Counted from the first letter of the stretch, positions 16,477 to 25,460 are shown. The stretch is DNA of 64,000 nt from Oscillospiraceae bacterium (GCA_017501355.1 JAFVXA010000034.1:1-64000); one strand, 5' to 3'. Made by a program: numbers and translations. Notes: a model not told the origin generated them from the sequence alone.

Positions 16477-16510
16477 AAGATACCGCTCCGAAGGGAGCGG
16501 TATCTTATCA
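16477..16510 (+). terminator. Probable intrinsic terminator
   Basis: AAGATACCGCTCC-GAAG-GGAGCGGTATCTT; the U-run is weak (TATCTTATCA), so readthrough into the amidohydrolase gene is possible. Confidence 0.6.
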
Positions 16511-16537
16511 TAAGCGCGCTTGGCGCAGGAGGTTTCC

Positions 16538-17974
16538 ATGGATAAAAAAGAACTTCTTTCTCAAATCGAATCTCAGCACAGCATCTTCACCGCCCTCAGC
16601 GACAAGATCTGGGACACACCGGAACTGTCGCTGAAAGAGCATCAGTCCATGGCAGCATACGTGGAGCTGCTGACAAAGCTTGGCTTCACCGTGGAGACGG
16701 GGCTTGCGGGTGTGGAGACCGCTTTTTCCGGCAGCTATGGCTCCGGCAAGCCCGTTATCGGCTTTCTCGGCGAATTTGATGCCCTCAGCGGTCTGTCTCA
16801 GAAAAGCGGCGTGACCCATAAGGAAGCCCTCGCAAGCGGCGGCTGCGGTCACGGCTGCGGTCACAATCTCCTCGGCGCAGGTGCCCTCGCTGCAGCAAAT
16901 GCGGTGAAGGAGTATCTTGCAGAAAAAGGCGAGGGCAGCGGCACGGTGATTTTTTACGGCTGCCCCGGCGAAGAGGGCAACGCAGGCAAGGCATTCATGG
17001 CGCAGAAGGAACTCTTTTCCCATCTGGATGCTGCCGTCACATGGCACGGCAGCGACGTGAACGAGGTCGTCACCGGCAGCTGTCTTGCATCCTACCAGCT
17101 TCTCTATCAGTTCAGCGGCACCGCCGCTCACGCGGCTGGCTGCCCTCAGATGGGACGCAGCGCCCTCGATGCCATGGAGCTGATGAACGTGGGCGTACAG
17201 TTTCTGCGGGAACACATCGGTCCCCACGACGGTCTCCATTACGCCATCCTTGATAACGGCGGCGCATCTCCCAACGTGGTGCAACCCACCGCTTCCGTAC
17301 TCTATATGCTCCGCAGCGACAACGTGCCGAACATCCGCCGTCTCGCGGAGCGTGTTCACAAGGTGGCACAGGGCGCTGCCATGATGACAGAAACCGAGGT
17401 GAGCTGGAAGTTCATCGACGGCACAGCAGATGTGCTTCCGAATGCCACCCTCGAAAAACTGGCGTATGAAAACTTCGCCGCCACAGAGCTTCCCACTTAC
17501 AGCGAAGAGGAATTCGCTTTCGCCGCAGCACTCCGCAAGACCTACACTGTGGAACAACTCCCCGGCTTTGCCACGGAGTTTGACAGCGAGATCGAGGACT
17601 TTGTCCGCGAAAAGAGCGGCAACGGCAGCAAGGTCATCAACGATTTCCTTGTTCCTTACTACCATAGTCGTATGATCTCCGCAGGCTCTTCCGATGTAGG
17701 CGACGTGAGCCATCAGACTCCCACCGTGCAGGTTCACACTGTGACCCTTCCTGCGGGTACTCCCGGTCACAGCTGGCAGACGGTCAGCGCCGGCAAGAGC
17801 AGCATTGCCCACAAGGGTCTGCTGCTGGCAACCAAGGTCATGGCTGCTACTGCCTTTGACCTCTTTGAGCAGCCTGAGGTCCTTGCTGCCGCGAAGGCGG
17901 AGTTTGAAAAAGTCAACCGCCACGGCTATGTCTGTCCCATCGAAGAAGGCACCATCCCCACCCCCGTGGAATAA
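16538..17974 (+). CDS. M20 family amidohydrolase (AbgB-like)
   Basis: This 478-residue enzyme matches the AbgB/p-aminobenzoyl-glutamate hydrolase branch of the M20 metallopeptidases. Zinc-site elements are visible: GGCGHGCGHNLLGAG (about 105-119), CPGEEGNAGK with the Glu pair, and the C-terminal GHSWQTVSAGKSSIAHKG. A dimerisation domain lies in the middle. It hydrolyses an amide of an N-acylated amino acid or peptide in the cytosol; the exact substrate is not predictable. ATG 16538 sits 6 bases after AGGAGG. Its position after the importer suggests it processes the imported compound, an inference. Confidence 0.88.
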   Translation: MDKKELLSQIESQHSIFTALSDKIWDTPELSLKEHQSMAAYVELLTKLGFTVETGLAGVETAFSGSYGSGKPVIGFLGEFDALSGLSQKSGVTHKEALASGGCGHGCGHNLLGAGALAAANAVKEYLAEKGEGSGTVIFYGCPGEEGNAGKAFMAQKELFSHLDAAVTWHGSDVNEVVTGSCLASYQLLYQFSGTAAHAAGCPQMGRSALDAMELMNVGVQFLREHIGPHDGLHYAILDNGGASPNVVQPTASVLYMLRSDNVPNIRRLAERVHKVAQGAAMMTETEVSWKFIDGTADVLPNATLEKLAYENFAATELPTYSEEEFAFAAALRKTYTVEQLPGFATEFDSEIEDFVREKSGNGSKVINDFLVPYYHSRMISAGSSDVGDVSHQTPTVQVHTVTLPAGTPGHSWQTVSAGKSSIAHKGLLLATKVMAATAFDLFEQPEVLAAAKAEFEKVNRHGYVCPIEEGTIPTPVE

Positions 17975-17976
17975 AC

Positions 17977-18012
17977 AGGAGCCGCCCCGCAAGGGCGGCT
18001 CTTACCATTTTT
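17977..18012 (+). terminator. Intrinsic terminator of the amidohydrolase gene
   Basis: GAGCCGCCCC-GCAA-GGGCGGCTC followed by a T-rich stretch that runs into the CIRCE element. Confidence 0.8.
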
Positions 18013-18037
18013 AGCACTCGGCGCAAGAGAGTGCTAA
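18011..18037. promoter_or_regulatory. CIRCE element (HrcA operator)
   Basis: TTAGCACTC (18011-18019), nine bases, GAGTGCTAA (18029-18037): a perfect match to CIRCE, the HrcA repressor operator of class I heat-shock genes. It lies about 135 bases upstream of the Hsp20 start. Confidence 0.97.
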
Positions 18038-18172
18038 GGTTTACAATCCGTTCACAGAATAGCGAAGCTTTGTTCATAAACTTTCTGTATGATGAGTACA
18101 ACGAAACAAACAAGAGCGGCGCAGCAGATGGAAAAGCGCTGCACCGCAACACATCTTCAGGAGGATATGATT

Positions 18173-18595
18173 ATGATGATGAACACTTCCCTTCGTCCCT
18201 TTTCCATGAGCACCTATGATCCTTTCCGTCTCTTTGACGAGAAGGCACACCGAATGATGTACGGCAGCGCCCCTGCTTTCCGCACTGATATCCTCGAGGA
18301 AAATGACCGCTATGTGCTGCAGGCAGATCTGCCCGGCTTCCGCAAGGAGGACATCCGCATCGACCTCGAAGAGGATACCATGACCATCACTGCGGAGCGC
18401 CGCAGCGAACAGAGCGAGGAAAACGCCAACTACATTCGCCGCGAGCGCAGCTATGGTTCCTTCACTCGCCGCTTCGGCACCGAGGGCATCGACACCGAGC
18501 GCATGGAGGCAAGCTTCACCGACGGTGTGCTGACTCTCTCCATGCCCAAGCTCCCCGAGCAGGTCCCCGTTTCCCGCCGCATCGAAATCCGCTGA
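18173..18595 (+). CDS. Hsp20/alpha-crystallin small heat-shock protein
   Basis: About 140 residues with an alpha-crystallin domain (about 35-130: FRTDILEENDRYVLQADLPG, later TITAERRSE and GVLTLSMPK) and a C-terminal I-x-I motif (RRIEIR). It acts as an ATP-independent holdase. The AGGAGG at 18159-18164 best fits ATG 18173; ATGs at 18167, 18176 and 18179 are possible. The CIRCE element upstream puts it under HrcA, which is less common for Hsp20 than for groESL or dnaK. Confidence 0.93.
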   Translation: MMMNTSLRPFSMSTYDPFRLFDEKAHRMMYGSAPAFRTDILEENDRYVLQADLPGFRKEDIRIDLEEDTMTITAERRSEQSEENANYIRRERSYGSFTRRFGTEGIDTERMEASFTDGVLTLSMPKLPEQVPVSRRIEIR

Positions 18596-18637
18596 ACCCC
18601 AAGCTTTCTCAACAAAGTTTTCCTCTATATTCCCATA

Positions 18638-18669
18638 CGAAAAGCCCCGACCGTGGTCGGGGCTTTTTG
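18638..18669 (+). terminator. Bidirectional intrinsic terminator
   Basis: AAAGCCCCGACC pairs with GGTCGGGGCTTT and has A- and T-runs on both sides, between convergent hsp20 and rlmA-like genes. Confidence 0.9.
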
Positions 18670-18673
18670 TCGT

Positions 18674-19495
18674 TCAGTTTTTGCGCAGCACATGGATGCG
18701 GAAGGAGAGCGTCACACCCAGACGCTCCATCGCCAGCAGACGTTCCCGCCCTGCGCGGGGCGTTTTCCACGCATAGGGGGTCATGCCGAAAAGCGCTGCA
18801 ATGTCGGCGTTTTCATTCAGCTCCGCAAAGCTCTCCACTTCCCGCACCTCGCAATAGGTGAAGCCCTCATAGGGGGTCAGCTTTTCCTCGTTTTCGTAGG
18901 GCTCGTCGTAGAGCACTTCCTTCATCTCCATCAGATGCCGCGCAGCGGGCACCACATAGAGCATCACGCCGCCGCTTTTCAGCACGCGGGTAAACTCCTC
19001 CAGTGCCAGGGGAGAAAAGCAGTTCACCAGCAGGTCGCAGCTCTCATCCCCAAGGGGCAGCCGATAGGCAGATGCCACCGCACACTCCACCTGCTTTGCC
19101 TGCTTGGCACAGCGGCGCACGGCGAACTTGGAAATGTCGATCGCCGCCATGCGGGGTTCTTTTCCCCCCTCCGCAAGGGCGCGGTAAATGCCGGCGGTGT
19201 AATAGCCCTCACCCGCGCCGCAGTCGAGCACAGAGGCATGCTGCGGTGCATAGGCAAGTGCTGCCTCGCAGAGGGCATTTCGCAGGGGCGCATAATAGCC
19301 CTTTGCAAGGAAGTTCGCCCGCGCCGCCACCATCGCCTTGTCATCGCCGGGCATTTTGGAATTTTTCTGATTGGCAGGCAGCAGATGGACATAGCCCTCT
19401 GCCGCAATGTCATGCACATGCCCTCTCGCACAGCGGTACTGTCTCTCCTCCCGCGTGAGGGGTGCGCCGCAGTTGGGGCAGCGAAACAAACTCAT
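18674..19495 (-). CDS. rlmA: RlmA-like 23S rRNA guanine-N1 methyltransferase
   Basis: This 273-residue protein starts with the RlmA zinc finger (FRCPNCGAPL then YRCARGHVHDIAAEGYVHLL), followed by the RlmA linker with PGDDKAMVAARANFL and a class I SAM-dependent methyltransferase domain (motif I VLDCGAGEGYY, about residues 90-100). RlmA enzymes methylate G745 or G748 of 23S rRNA; which of the two cannot be told here. It lies 10 bases after the cysteine desulfurase gene and is probably cotranscribed. Confidence 0.85.
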   Translation of the reverse strand: MSLFRCPNCGAPLTREERQYRCARGHVHDIAAEGYVHLLPANQKNSKMPGDDKAMVAARANFLAKGYYAPLRNALCEAALAYAPQHASVLDCGAGEGYYTAGIYRALAEGGKEPRMAAIDISKFAVRRCAKQAKQVECAVASAYRLPLGDESCDLLVNCFSPLALEEFTRVLKSGGVMLYVVPAARHLMEMKEVLYDEPYENEEKLTPYEGFTYCEVREVESFAELNENADIAALFGMTPYAWKTPRAGRERLLAMERLGVTLSFRIHVLRKN

Positions 19496-19505
19496 CTTGT
19501 CCTCC

Positions 19506-20639
19506 TTACAGCATGGGGAAGCGGCTCTTGCGATGCTCCTTCAACGCCTCCAGCAGAGCATCCACGTCCGCCTTGCTGCTGTCCGGTCCAAAGCTCACAC
19601 GGAGTGCACCCGCCGCCACCTTTTTCGGCAGACGCAACGCCTCGATCACATGGCTTGCCTTGCCCTGATGGCAGGCAGAGCCCGCAGAGATATAGATCCC
19701 CTTTTCGCTGAGATCTGTCACCACGTTCTGACTGGGATAGCCCACGAGAGAGAAGGGCAGGATGTGGGGCGTTGCGCCGGTCGCCAGCAGCTCCACACCT
19801 TCCATTTCCTCCATCTGCTCCATGGCATAGCCCTTGAGGGAATGCATCTGCAGCATATCCCGCTGCAAATCCGCGCTGCGGAGCTCTACCGCCTTCGCAA
19901 AGCCCGCGATCTGCGCCGTTGCTTCCGTGCCGGGGCGCAGCCCCTTTTCCTGTCCGCCGCCATAGAGCAGCGCCTGCGGATTCTTGATGCGGCTGCCCAT
20001 GTAGAGGGCACCGATGCCCTTGGGCGCACCGATCTTGTGGGCGGAGACCGCCACAAGGTCAGCCCCCAGCTCTTCCACCGAGAAGGGGATCTCCATAAAC
20101 GCCTGCACCGCGTCGGTGTGCAGCAGTGCCGCGCTGCGGCGCTCCTTCAGCAGTGCCGCCACCTCTTCCACAGGCTGAATGGTACCCAGTTCATTGTTCA
20201 CCAACATCATGCTGACGAGCGCCGTATCCTCCCGCAGGGCTTCCGCCACCTGCTCAGCGGTAATGACACCGTCCTTATCAGGCGCAAGCATCGTCACCTC
20301 ATAACCGCTGCCCTGCAGCTCTTTACAAAGGGCACGGACAGCGCTGTGCTCGATGGCGGTGGTGATGATGTGCTTGCCCACGCGGCGGTTCTGATGCAGC
20401 GCCAGACGGATCGCCCAGTTGTCGCTCTCCGTACCGCAGGAGGTGAAGTACAGCCGCTCCGCCTTGCCGCCAAGGGCTTTTGCAATGGTCGCGCGGTAGG
20501 ATGCAACTCGCTCTGCCGCTTCCCGTCCGATGGCATACTGACTGGAGGGATTGCCCCAGCCGTTCATCAATTCCTGCTTGACCGCCTCTGCCACCTCTTC
20601 GCGCACAGGCGCAGTGGCTGCATGATCCAGATAATGCAT
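19506..20639 (-). CDS. Cysteine desulfurase (NifS/IscS-like)
   Basis: About 377 residues of a class V, PLP-dependent aminotransferase fold. It begins MHYLDHAATAP, has the PLP lysine in VSAHKIGAPKG and the active cysteine loop SAGSACHQGKASH. It takes sulfur from L-cysteine for Fe-S clusters or thio-modification of tRNA. The short active-site loop suggests an IscS/NifS-type. ATG 20639 (after AGGGG) is preferred to an earlier in-frame Met. It is divergent from mtaB, whose product needs sulfur and Fe-S clusters. Confidence 0.92.
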   Translation of the reverse strand: MHYLDHAATAPVREEVAEAVKQELMNGWGNPSSQYAIGREAAERVASYRATIAKALGGKAERLYFTSCGTESDNWAIRLALHQNRRVGKHIITTAIEHSAVRALCKELQGSGYEVTMLAPDKDGVITAEQVAEALREDTALVSMMLVNNELGTIQPVEEVAALLKERRSAALLHTDAVQAFMEIPFSVEELGADLVAVSAHKIGAPKGIGALYMGSRIKNPQALLYGGGQEKGLRPGTEATAQIAGFAKAVELRSADLQRDMLQMHSLKGYAMEQMEEMEGVELLATGATPHILPFSLVGYPSQNVVTDLSEKGIYISAGSACHQGKASHVIEALRLPKKVAAGALRVSFGPDSSKADVDALLEALKEHRKSRFPML

Positions 20640-20783
20640 GGAAAATATCCCCTCTTCCGAAAAAGTCAATCACAGCCCTTGCCGCGGACGGCAAAGACCG
20701 TTATAATAATAGTTCGATCAATATTGGGCATTTACCCAATGGTATTATACGAGGAACACCGAAAAAGTGCAAGGAGAACCACT

Positions 20784-22082
20784 ATGCGAGTCGCAATCTG
20801 CACCCTTGGGTGCAAGGTCAATCAATATGAAACACAAGCCATGGAGCAGGAACTGCTGCGCCGCGGTCACACGCTTGTAGAGTTTGAAGCAGAGGCGGAT
20901 GCGTATGTGGTCAACACCTGCTCCGTCACCGCGGTGAGTGACAAGAAGTCCCGCCAGATGCTGCGCCGCGCGAAGAAGCAGAACCCCGCCGCCGTGGTTG
21001 CCGCCTGCGGCTGCTATTCCCAGACCCACAGTGAGGAAGCGGCAGGGCTTGGCATCGACATCGTGGCAGGCAGCGGCGACCGCATGGCATTTCTCGACCT
21101 GCTGGAGCGCTCAGCGCAGGAAAAGCGCTGCATCGTGCAGGTGGACGAGGCGCTGAAGCGCCGTGAGTTTGAAATCCTCCCCGCAGGCGGCATGGCTGAG
21201 CGCACCCGCGCCATGCTGAAGGTGGAGGACGGCTGTGTGAATTTCTGCAGCTATTGCATCATCCCCTACGCCCGCGGTCCCATCCGTTCTCTCCCCATGG
21301 CAGAAGCCAAGCGTCAGCTGCTGCAGCTGCAAAGCGAAGGCTACCGCGAGGTGGTCATTACGGGCATTGAGATCTGCGGCTACGGCAAGGATCTCAAGGA
21401 CGGCACAGACATTGTGGATCTGGTGGAAATGGCAGCGCAAACGGTTCCCGAGATGCGCATCCGCCTCGGCAGCCTCGAGCCGCGAACGGTGACAGAGGAG
21501 TTCTGCCGCCGTCTCGCCCCCTACCGCAACCTCTGCCCCCAGTTCCATCTCTCCCTGCAAAGCGGCTCGGACGCAACGCTGAAGCGCATGAACCGCAAGT
21601 ATGACACCGCCCGCTTCATGGAGTCCGTGCGTCTGCTGCGCGCGCATTTTGAAAACGTCGCCATCACCACCGACCTCATCACCGGCTTCCCTCAGGAGAC
21701 GGAGGAGGAGTTCTGTGAGACCCTCGCCTTCATCCGCGCAGTAGGCTTTGCGGATATGCACATCTTCCCCTACTCCATCCGCCCCGGCACCCCCGCCGCC
21801 GGGATGGAGCAGATCGAAAAGTCTGTCAAGGAAGAGCGGGCAGCACGCGCCGCCGCCGTTGCCGCAGAAATGCACAGGGAGTACCTGCTCTCCTGCGTGG
21901 GGCAGCGTTTCGAGGTGCTGTTTGAACAGGAAAAGAACGGGCACTTCCTCGGTCACGCCCCCAACTATATGCCCGTTTCCGTGGAGGGCACCGACCTTCA
22001 CAACAAGGTCCTCGCCGTGGAGATCACAGGGCTCCATGGGGACGGTCTCAGCGGAATCATTGTGGAAGGAGCAAACGCATGA
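20784..22082 (+). CDS. mtaB: tRNA t6A37 methylthiotransferase MtaB
   Basis: This 432-residue radical-SAM enzyme adds a methylthio group to t6A37 of ANN-decoding tRNAs. Seen are the N-terminal UPF0004 domain (CTLGCKVNQYE, NTCSVT, ACGCYSQ: three cluster cysteines), the radical-SAM motif CVNFCSYC (about 150-157) and a C-terminal TRAM domain. CTLGCKVNQ and length separate MtaB from MiaB. AAGGAG lies 7 bases before ATG 20784. It overlaps the next gene by 4 bases (ATGA). Confidence 0.95.
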   Translation: MRVAICTLGCKVNQYETQAMEQELLRRGHTLVEFEAEADAYVVNTCSVTAVSDKKSRQMLRRAKKQNPAAVVAACGCYSQTHSEEAAGLGIDIVAGSGDRMAFLDLLERSAQEKRCIVQVDEALKRREFEILPAGGMAERTRAMLKVEDGCVNFCSYCIIPYARGPIRSLPMAEAKRQLLQLQSEGYREVVITGIEICGYGKDLKDGTDIVDLVEMAAQTVPEMRIRLGSLEPRTVTEEFCRRLAPYRNLCPQFHLSLQSGSDATLKRMNRKYDTARFMESVRLLRAHFENVAITTDLITGFPQETEEEFCETLAFIRAVGFADMHIFPYSIRPGTPAAGMEQIEKSVKEERAARAAAVAAEMHREYLLSCVGQRFEVLFEQEKNGHFLGHAPNYMPVSVEGTDLHNKVLAVEITGLHGDGLSGIIVEGANA

Positions 22083-22651
22083 ACGCTTTCTTTGCCTATA
22101 TCTCCCGCATGAAGCACATCAAGCGCTGGGCGCTGATGCGCAACAGCATGGAGGAAAACATTCAGGAGCACAGCCACATGGTGGCAGTCCTTGCCCACGC
22201 CCTTGCCACCATCCGCAACCACTATTTCGACGGCTGCGTGGACGCAGGCAAGGTTGCCGCCGCCGCCCTCTATCACGATGCCTCGGAGATCCTCACGGGC
22301 GATCTGCCTACCCCCATCAAGTATTTCAACCCCGAGATCCGGGACTCCTACAAGCAGATCGAACACATCGCAGAGAAGAAGCTGCTGCACATGCTGCCCG
22401 AGGAGCTCCGGGCGGATTTCGATACCCTGCTGACCCCCGTGGATGAGGATGTGCTGCAGATCGTCAAGGCTGCGGACAAGCTTGCCGCCCACATCAAGTG
22501 TCTGGAGGAGCTGAAGGCAGGCAACCACGAATTTTCCCGCGCAGCGGAGCAGACCCTCGCGGCATTGCAGGAGTGCGACCTCCCCGAGCTTCGCTATTTC
22601 CTCGCGCATTTTCTCCCCGCCTTCTCCCTCACGCTGGACGAACTGGAATAA
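22079..22651 (+). CDS. yfbR: 5'-deoxynucleotidase, YfbR-like HD protein
   Basis: A 190-residue HD-domain phosphohydrolase. The metal motifs are present: EHSHMVAVLAHAL, the HD pair in ALYHDASEILTGDLPTPIKYF, and a downstream Asp in VKAADKLAAHIK. This pattern is close to E. coli YfbR, which dephosphorylates deoxyribonucleoside 5'-monophosphates. The ATGA overlap with mtaB indicates coupled translation. Role: nucleotide pool cleaning in the cytosol. Confidence 0.9.
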   Translation: MNAFFAYISRMKHIKRWALMRNSMEENIQEHSHMVAVLAHALATIRNHYFDGCVDAGKVAAAALYHDASEILTGDLPTPIKYFNPEIRDSYKQIEHIAEKKLLHMLPEELRADFDTLLTPVDEDVLQIVKAADKLAAHIKCLEELKAGNHEFSRAAEQTLAALQECDLPELRYFLAHFLPAFSLTLDELE

Positions 22652-22669
22652 AACAACGACCGCCAAAAC

Positions 22670-22698
22670 AAAACGCCGTGGAGTCCACGGCGTTTTTT
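22670..22698 (+). terminator. Intrinsic terminator of mtaB-yfbR
   Basis: AACGCCGTGGA pairs with TCCACGGCGTT, followed by TTTT. Confidence 0.85.
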
Positions 22699-22717
22699 CT
22701 ATGCACTTTTTTGTCAT

Positions 22718-23407
22718 TCACATCTCCTGCACCCCAAGGCGTTTCGATCGATGCTTTTCCAATCTTGCCGCCGCGATATGCAGCAGCATGGTCACTGCCG
22801 AGAACAGCACCACGACCATACAGAGGGCAGGGACGGTATCCATCAGCGCCGACCAATCCCCCGCGTCCACCCGCAGCTTGATCTCGAAAAACTGCAGGGT
22901 AAGGGAGAGGAGTGCAAGTGAAAAGCTCACAAGATACCCCCCTGCACTGCCGCCTATCCGCACGCGGGCAAGCCGCGTCAGCGGGATCGTCCACGCCCCC
23001 AGTCCCAGCAGAATACTGCCGACATTGCACATCGCTACACTTCCATACCGAAACAGCATGGGCAGCAACGGCAGCGCCAGCACCGCAAAGACCGCCAGCA
23101 GCCCACGGGCAAGCCAGGCTGTCGCGGGGCGCTCCGAAAGATGCAGCGCCTCTGTCAGCAGTTCCTCTGCCTCCGCGCGGCTGATATGGGGCTGCTCTAT
23201 GCGCTCTGCACACATCAGCTCCACAAGGTCCACTTCCAAAGCCTGCGCCAGTGCTTCCATACTGCCGATGTCGGGCAGCCCCACCGCCCGCTCCCAGCGG
23301 GAAACAGCCTTATCCGTCACGTTCAGCTTCTCCGCAAGAGTTGCCTGTGTCAGTCCCAACTCCTTGCGCCGCTGCGCGATAAATTGTCCAAGCTTCCCTG
23401 CGTCCAT
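22718..23407 (-). CDS. XRE-family regulator with C-terminal membrane domain
   Basis: About 229 residues: an N-terminal Cro/CI helix-turn-helix (FIAQRRKELGLTQATLAEKL, then TDKAVSRWERAVGLPDIGSM, about 8-60) and four to five predicted membrane helices (about 98-220). Membrane-anchored XRE proteins of this build are common in Clostridia, but their signals are unknown. ATG 23407, seven bases after AAGGAGG, is preferred over an adjacent GTG. It is monocistronic and no target is apparent. Confidence 0.85.
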   Translation of the reverse strand: MDAGKLGQFIAQRRKELGLTQATLAEKLNVTDKAVSRWERAVGLPDIGSMEALAQALEVDLVELMCAERIEQPHISRAEAEELLTEALHLSERPATAWLARGLLAVFAVLALPLLPMLFRYGSVAMCNVGSILLGLGAWTIPLTRLARVRIGGSAGGYLVSFSLALLSLTLQFFEIKLRVDAGDWSALMDTVPALCMVVVLFSAVTMLLHIAAARLEKHRSKRLGVQEM

Positions 23408-23487
23408 CACGCACCTCCTTTTTCCGCTATGCTATCACGCAGTCCCCCCGTTTGGCAAGAAACGCTCCGTTTACCTCTCGGAAAGCG

Positions 23488-23516
23488 CAAAAAAGAGGGG
23501 CATTTCGCCCCTCTTT
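23488..23516 (-). terminator. Intrinsic terminator of the FMN dehydrogenase gene
   Basis: AAAGAGGGGC pairs with GCCCCTCTTT and is followed by TTTTTTG on the minus strand. Confidence 0.85.
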
Positions 23517-23526
23517 CCCTTTACTG

Positions 23527-24552
23527 TTACTTCAGCTTCCGCACCATGTCGCGGGAGATCTCCGCGATGCTGTGTGCGCCGCACATACGCATGGTATCTG
23601 CCAGTTCTGCCTTGAGCTTTTCGGTATAGACCTTCACGCCCTCTTCGCCGCCGCCATAGACTGCGGTGACATAGGGGCGGGCGATAATGACACCCTTCGC
23701 GCCGAGGGCAAGTGCTTTGAACACGTCCACACCCGTGCGGATGCCGCCGTCCACAAGAACGGTCATGCGGTCGCCGACAGCTGCCACGATCTCCTCCAGC
23801 ACGTCCGCGGTGGCGGGGCACTGATCCAGCACACGACCACCGTGGTTGGAAACGAGAATGGCAGACGCGCCTGCTTCTGCCGCCTTCAGCGCACCCTTCA
23901 CGGTCATAATACCCTTGAGAATGAAAGGCTTAGAGCCGCAGCGCTTCACGATCTCCTTCAGCTCCTCCACGGTCTTGCTGCCTGCGGGAGGAGTCAGACC
24001 CTGCAGGAAGGGAAGCCCTGCCGCGTCGATGTCCATGGCGATGGCAATGGGGTCAGCCGCAAGGGACTGCTCCAGCTTCTCCGCAACCGTGCCCATATCC
24101 CAGGGCTTCACGGTGGGGATGCCTGCGCCGCCATTGCTGCGGATCGCATCCAGCGCACCCGCAAACACCACGGGGTTGGTACCGTCACCGGTGAAGGCGG
24201 CAATGCCCGCATTCTTTGCACCCGCAACAAGGATATTGTTGTAGGCAAGGTCATCGTACTTCTCACCGTAGTGCATCTTCAGTGCGCCCACGGGACCTGC
24301 AAACACAGGCAGGTCGAAGTGCTGACCGAACAGCTCCACGCCGAGATCCAGTGCGCCGTTTTCATAGATGGTGTCCATGTTCAGCGCAATGTCCTGCCAC
24401 GCCTGATAGTTCCGCATGGCACCCACACCGAGACCCTTGGCACCGGGACCGGGGATGGTGTTCTTGCAGGCAACACCGTTGCAGACGGGGCAAGCCTTGC
24501 AGAAGGGACCGCTGCACGCACGGGCAGCGGCAAGTACTTCCTGATAAGTCAT
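23527..24552 (-). CDS. FMN-dependent alpha-hydroxy acid dehydrogenase with N-terminal cysteine cluster
   Basis: This 341-residue protein has the FMN-dependent hydroxy-acid dehydrogenase TIM barrel: substrate/FMN motifs MDIDAAGLP, FILKGIMT, ILVSNHGGRVLD and the phosphate site VLVDGGIRTGVDVFKALALGA. The active-site histidine of the family is in SNHGGR. Five cysteines lie within residues 13-29 (C13, C18, C21, C24, C29), a feature of a clostridial subgroup that may bind an Fe-S cluster. Lactate or another 2-hydroxy acid is a plausible substrate; isopentenyl-diphosphate isomerase type 2 is a related alternative. It is monocistronic. Confidence 0.85.
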   Translation of the reverse strand: MTYQEVLAAARACSGPFCKACPVCNGVACKNTIPGPGAKGLGVGAMRNYQAWQDIALNMDTIYENGALDLGVELFGQHFDLPVFAGPVGALKMHYGEKYDDLAYNNILVAGAKNAGIAAFTGDGTNPVVFAGALDAIRSNGGAGIPTVKPWDMGTVAEKLEQSLAADPIAIAMDIDAAGLPFLQGLTPPAGSKTVEELKEIVKRCGSKPFILKGIMTVKGALKAAEAGASAILVSNHGGRVLDQCPATADVLEEIVAAVGDRMTVLVDGGIRTGVDVFKALALGAKGVIIARPYVTAVYGGGEEGVKVYTEKLKAELADTMRMCGAHSIAEISRDMVRKLK

Positions 24553-24637
24553 AAGGGATAACCTCCTTGTTTTTCTTTTCTGTCAATTATTGTAATCTCC
24601 CTGCCGCAAAAACGCAAGCCTTCCTCTATCGTATCTC

Positions 24638-24666
24638 TTGCGCCCCACGCAGAAGTTTCCTATAAT
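24638..24666 (+). promoter_or_regulatory. Promoter of the MBL-fold hydrolase gene
   Basis: TTGCGC (24638-24643), a 17-base spacer and a perfect TATAAT (24661-24666). Confidence 0.7.
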
Positions 24667-24725
24667 AAATCCATCGAAACCGTCTGCCGCGCAAGCAAGC
24701 ACGGCATATAAAGGAGGAATATTCC

Positions 24726-25349
24726 ATGAGGATCACCTGGCTCGGACACGCCTGCTTCGCCCTCGAAAGCGGCGGCTATCGAATCATCACCGACCCGTGG
24801 CGGGATGTGCCGGGCTTCGGCACCATGAACGCCGAGGCTCACGCACTCTATTGCTCCCACGGTCACTATGACCACGCCGCATCGGAGACCGTCACCCTGC
24901 TTGCCGCTCCCCCCTCTCCCTTTTCCGTCGCGGAGATCCCCTCCTTCCATGACGAGGTCTGCGGCGCAAAGCGGGGAGAAAACACCATCCGCATCTTTGA
25001 AGCAGAGGCTCTGCGTATTGCCCATCTGGGCGACCTGGGACATCTGCTCATTGAGGCACAGCTCGAAGCCCTGCATCGTGTGGACGTGCTGCTGATTCCC
25101 GTGGGAGGTATTTACACCCTTGACCCCCGCGAGGCAAAGCAGACAGCCGATGCCATCGGCGCAAAGCTCATCGTGCCCATGCACTATCGCCGCGGCGATC
25201 TGGGCTTTGACAACATCGCAGATGTGGAGGAGTTCCTCTCCCTATTCGATGACAAATGCGTCGTTCGCATTGATTCAAATGCCTTCTGCCCCACGGAGTA
25301 TGAGCAAGGTACTGTCTTGCTGCCAAGCTATCTGAAACAGCAAAAGTGA
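24726..25349 (+). CDS. MBL-fold metal-dependent hydrolase
   Basis: A 207-residue metallo-beta-lactamase-fold protein of the UlaG/UPF0173-like group. The metal motif is SHGHYDHA (about residues 45-52), with later ligands in HLGDLGH and MHYR. No signal peptide. AAAGGAGG sits 8 bases before the ATG. The substrate cannot be predicted. It is flanked by its own promoter and terminator. Confidence 0.88.
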   Translation: MRITWLGHACFALESGGYRIITDPWRDVPGFGTMNAEAHALYCSHGHYDHAASETVTLLAAPPSPFSVAEIPSFHDEVCGAKRGENTIRIFEAEALRIAHLGDLGHLLIEAQLEALHRVDVLLIPVGGIYTLDPREAKQTADAIGAKLIVPMHYRRGDLGFDNIADVEEFLSLFDDKCVVRIDSNAFCPTEYEQGTVLLPSYLKQQK

Positions 25350-25370
25350 CGGAGCCTCCGTCACTTTTGT
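25342..25370 (+). terminator. Intrinsic terminator
   Basis: AAAAGTGACGGA-GCC-TCCGTCACTTTT; the left arm overlaps the stop of the hydrolase gene. Confidence 0.8.
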
Positions 25371-25460
25371 CACTCTCTGTTTCCCTGCCGCCCCGTATGT
25401 TTTCTGCTTCTGCGCATATACTATCTGCGAAATTTTCTCTGCAGGACAGGAGGATGGGAC

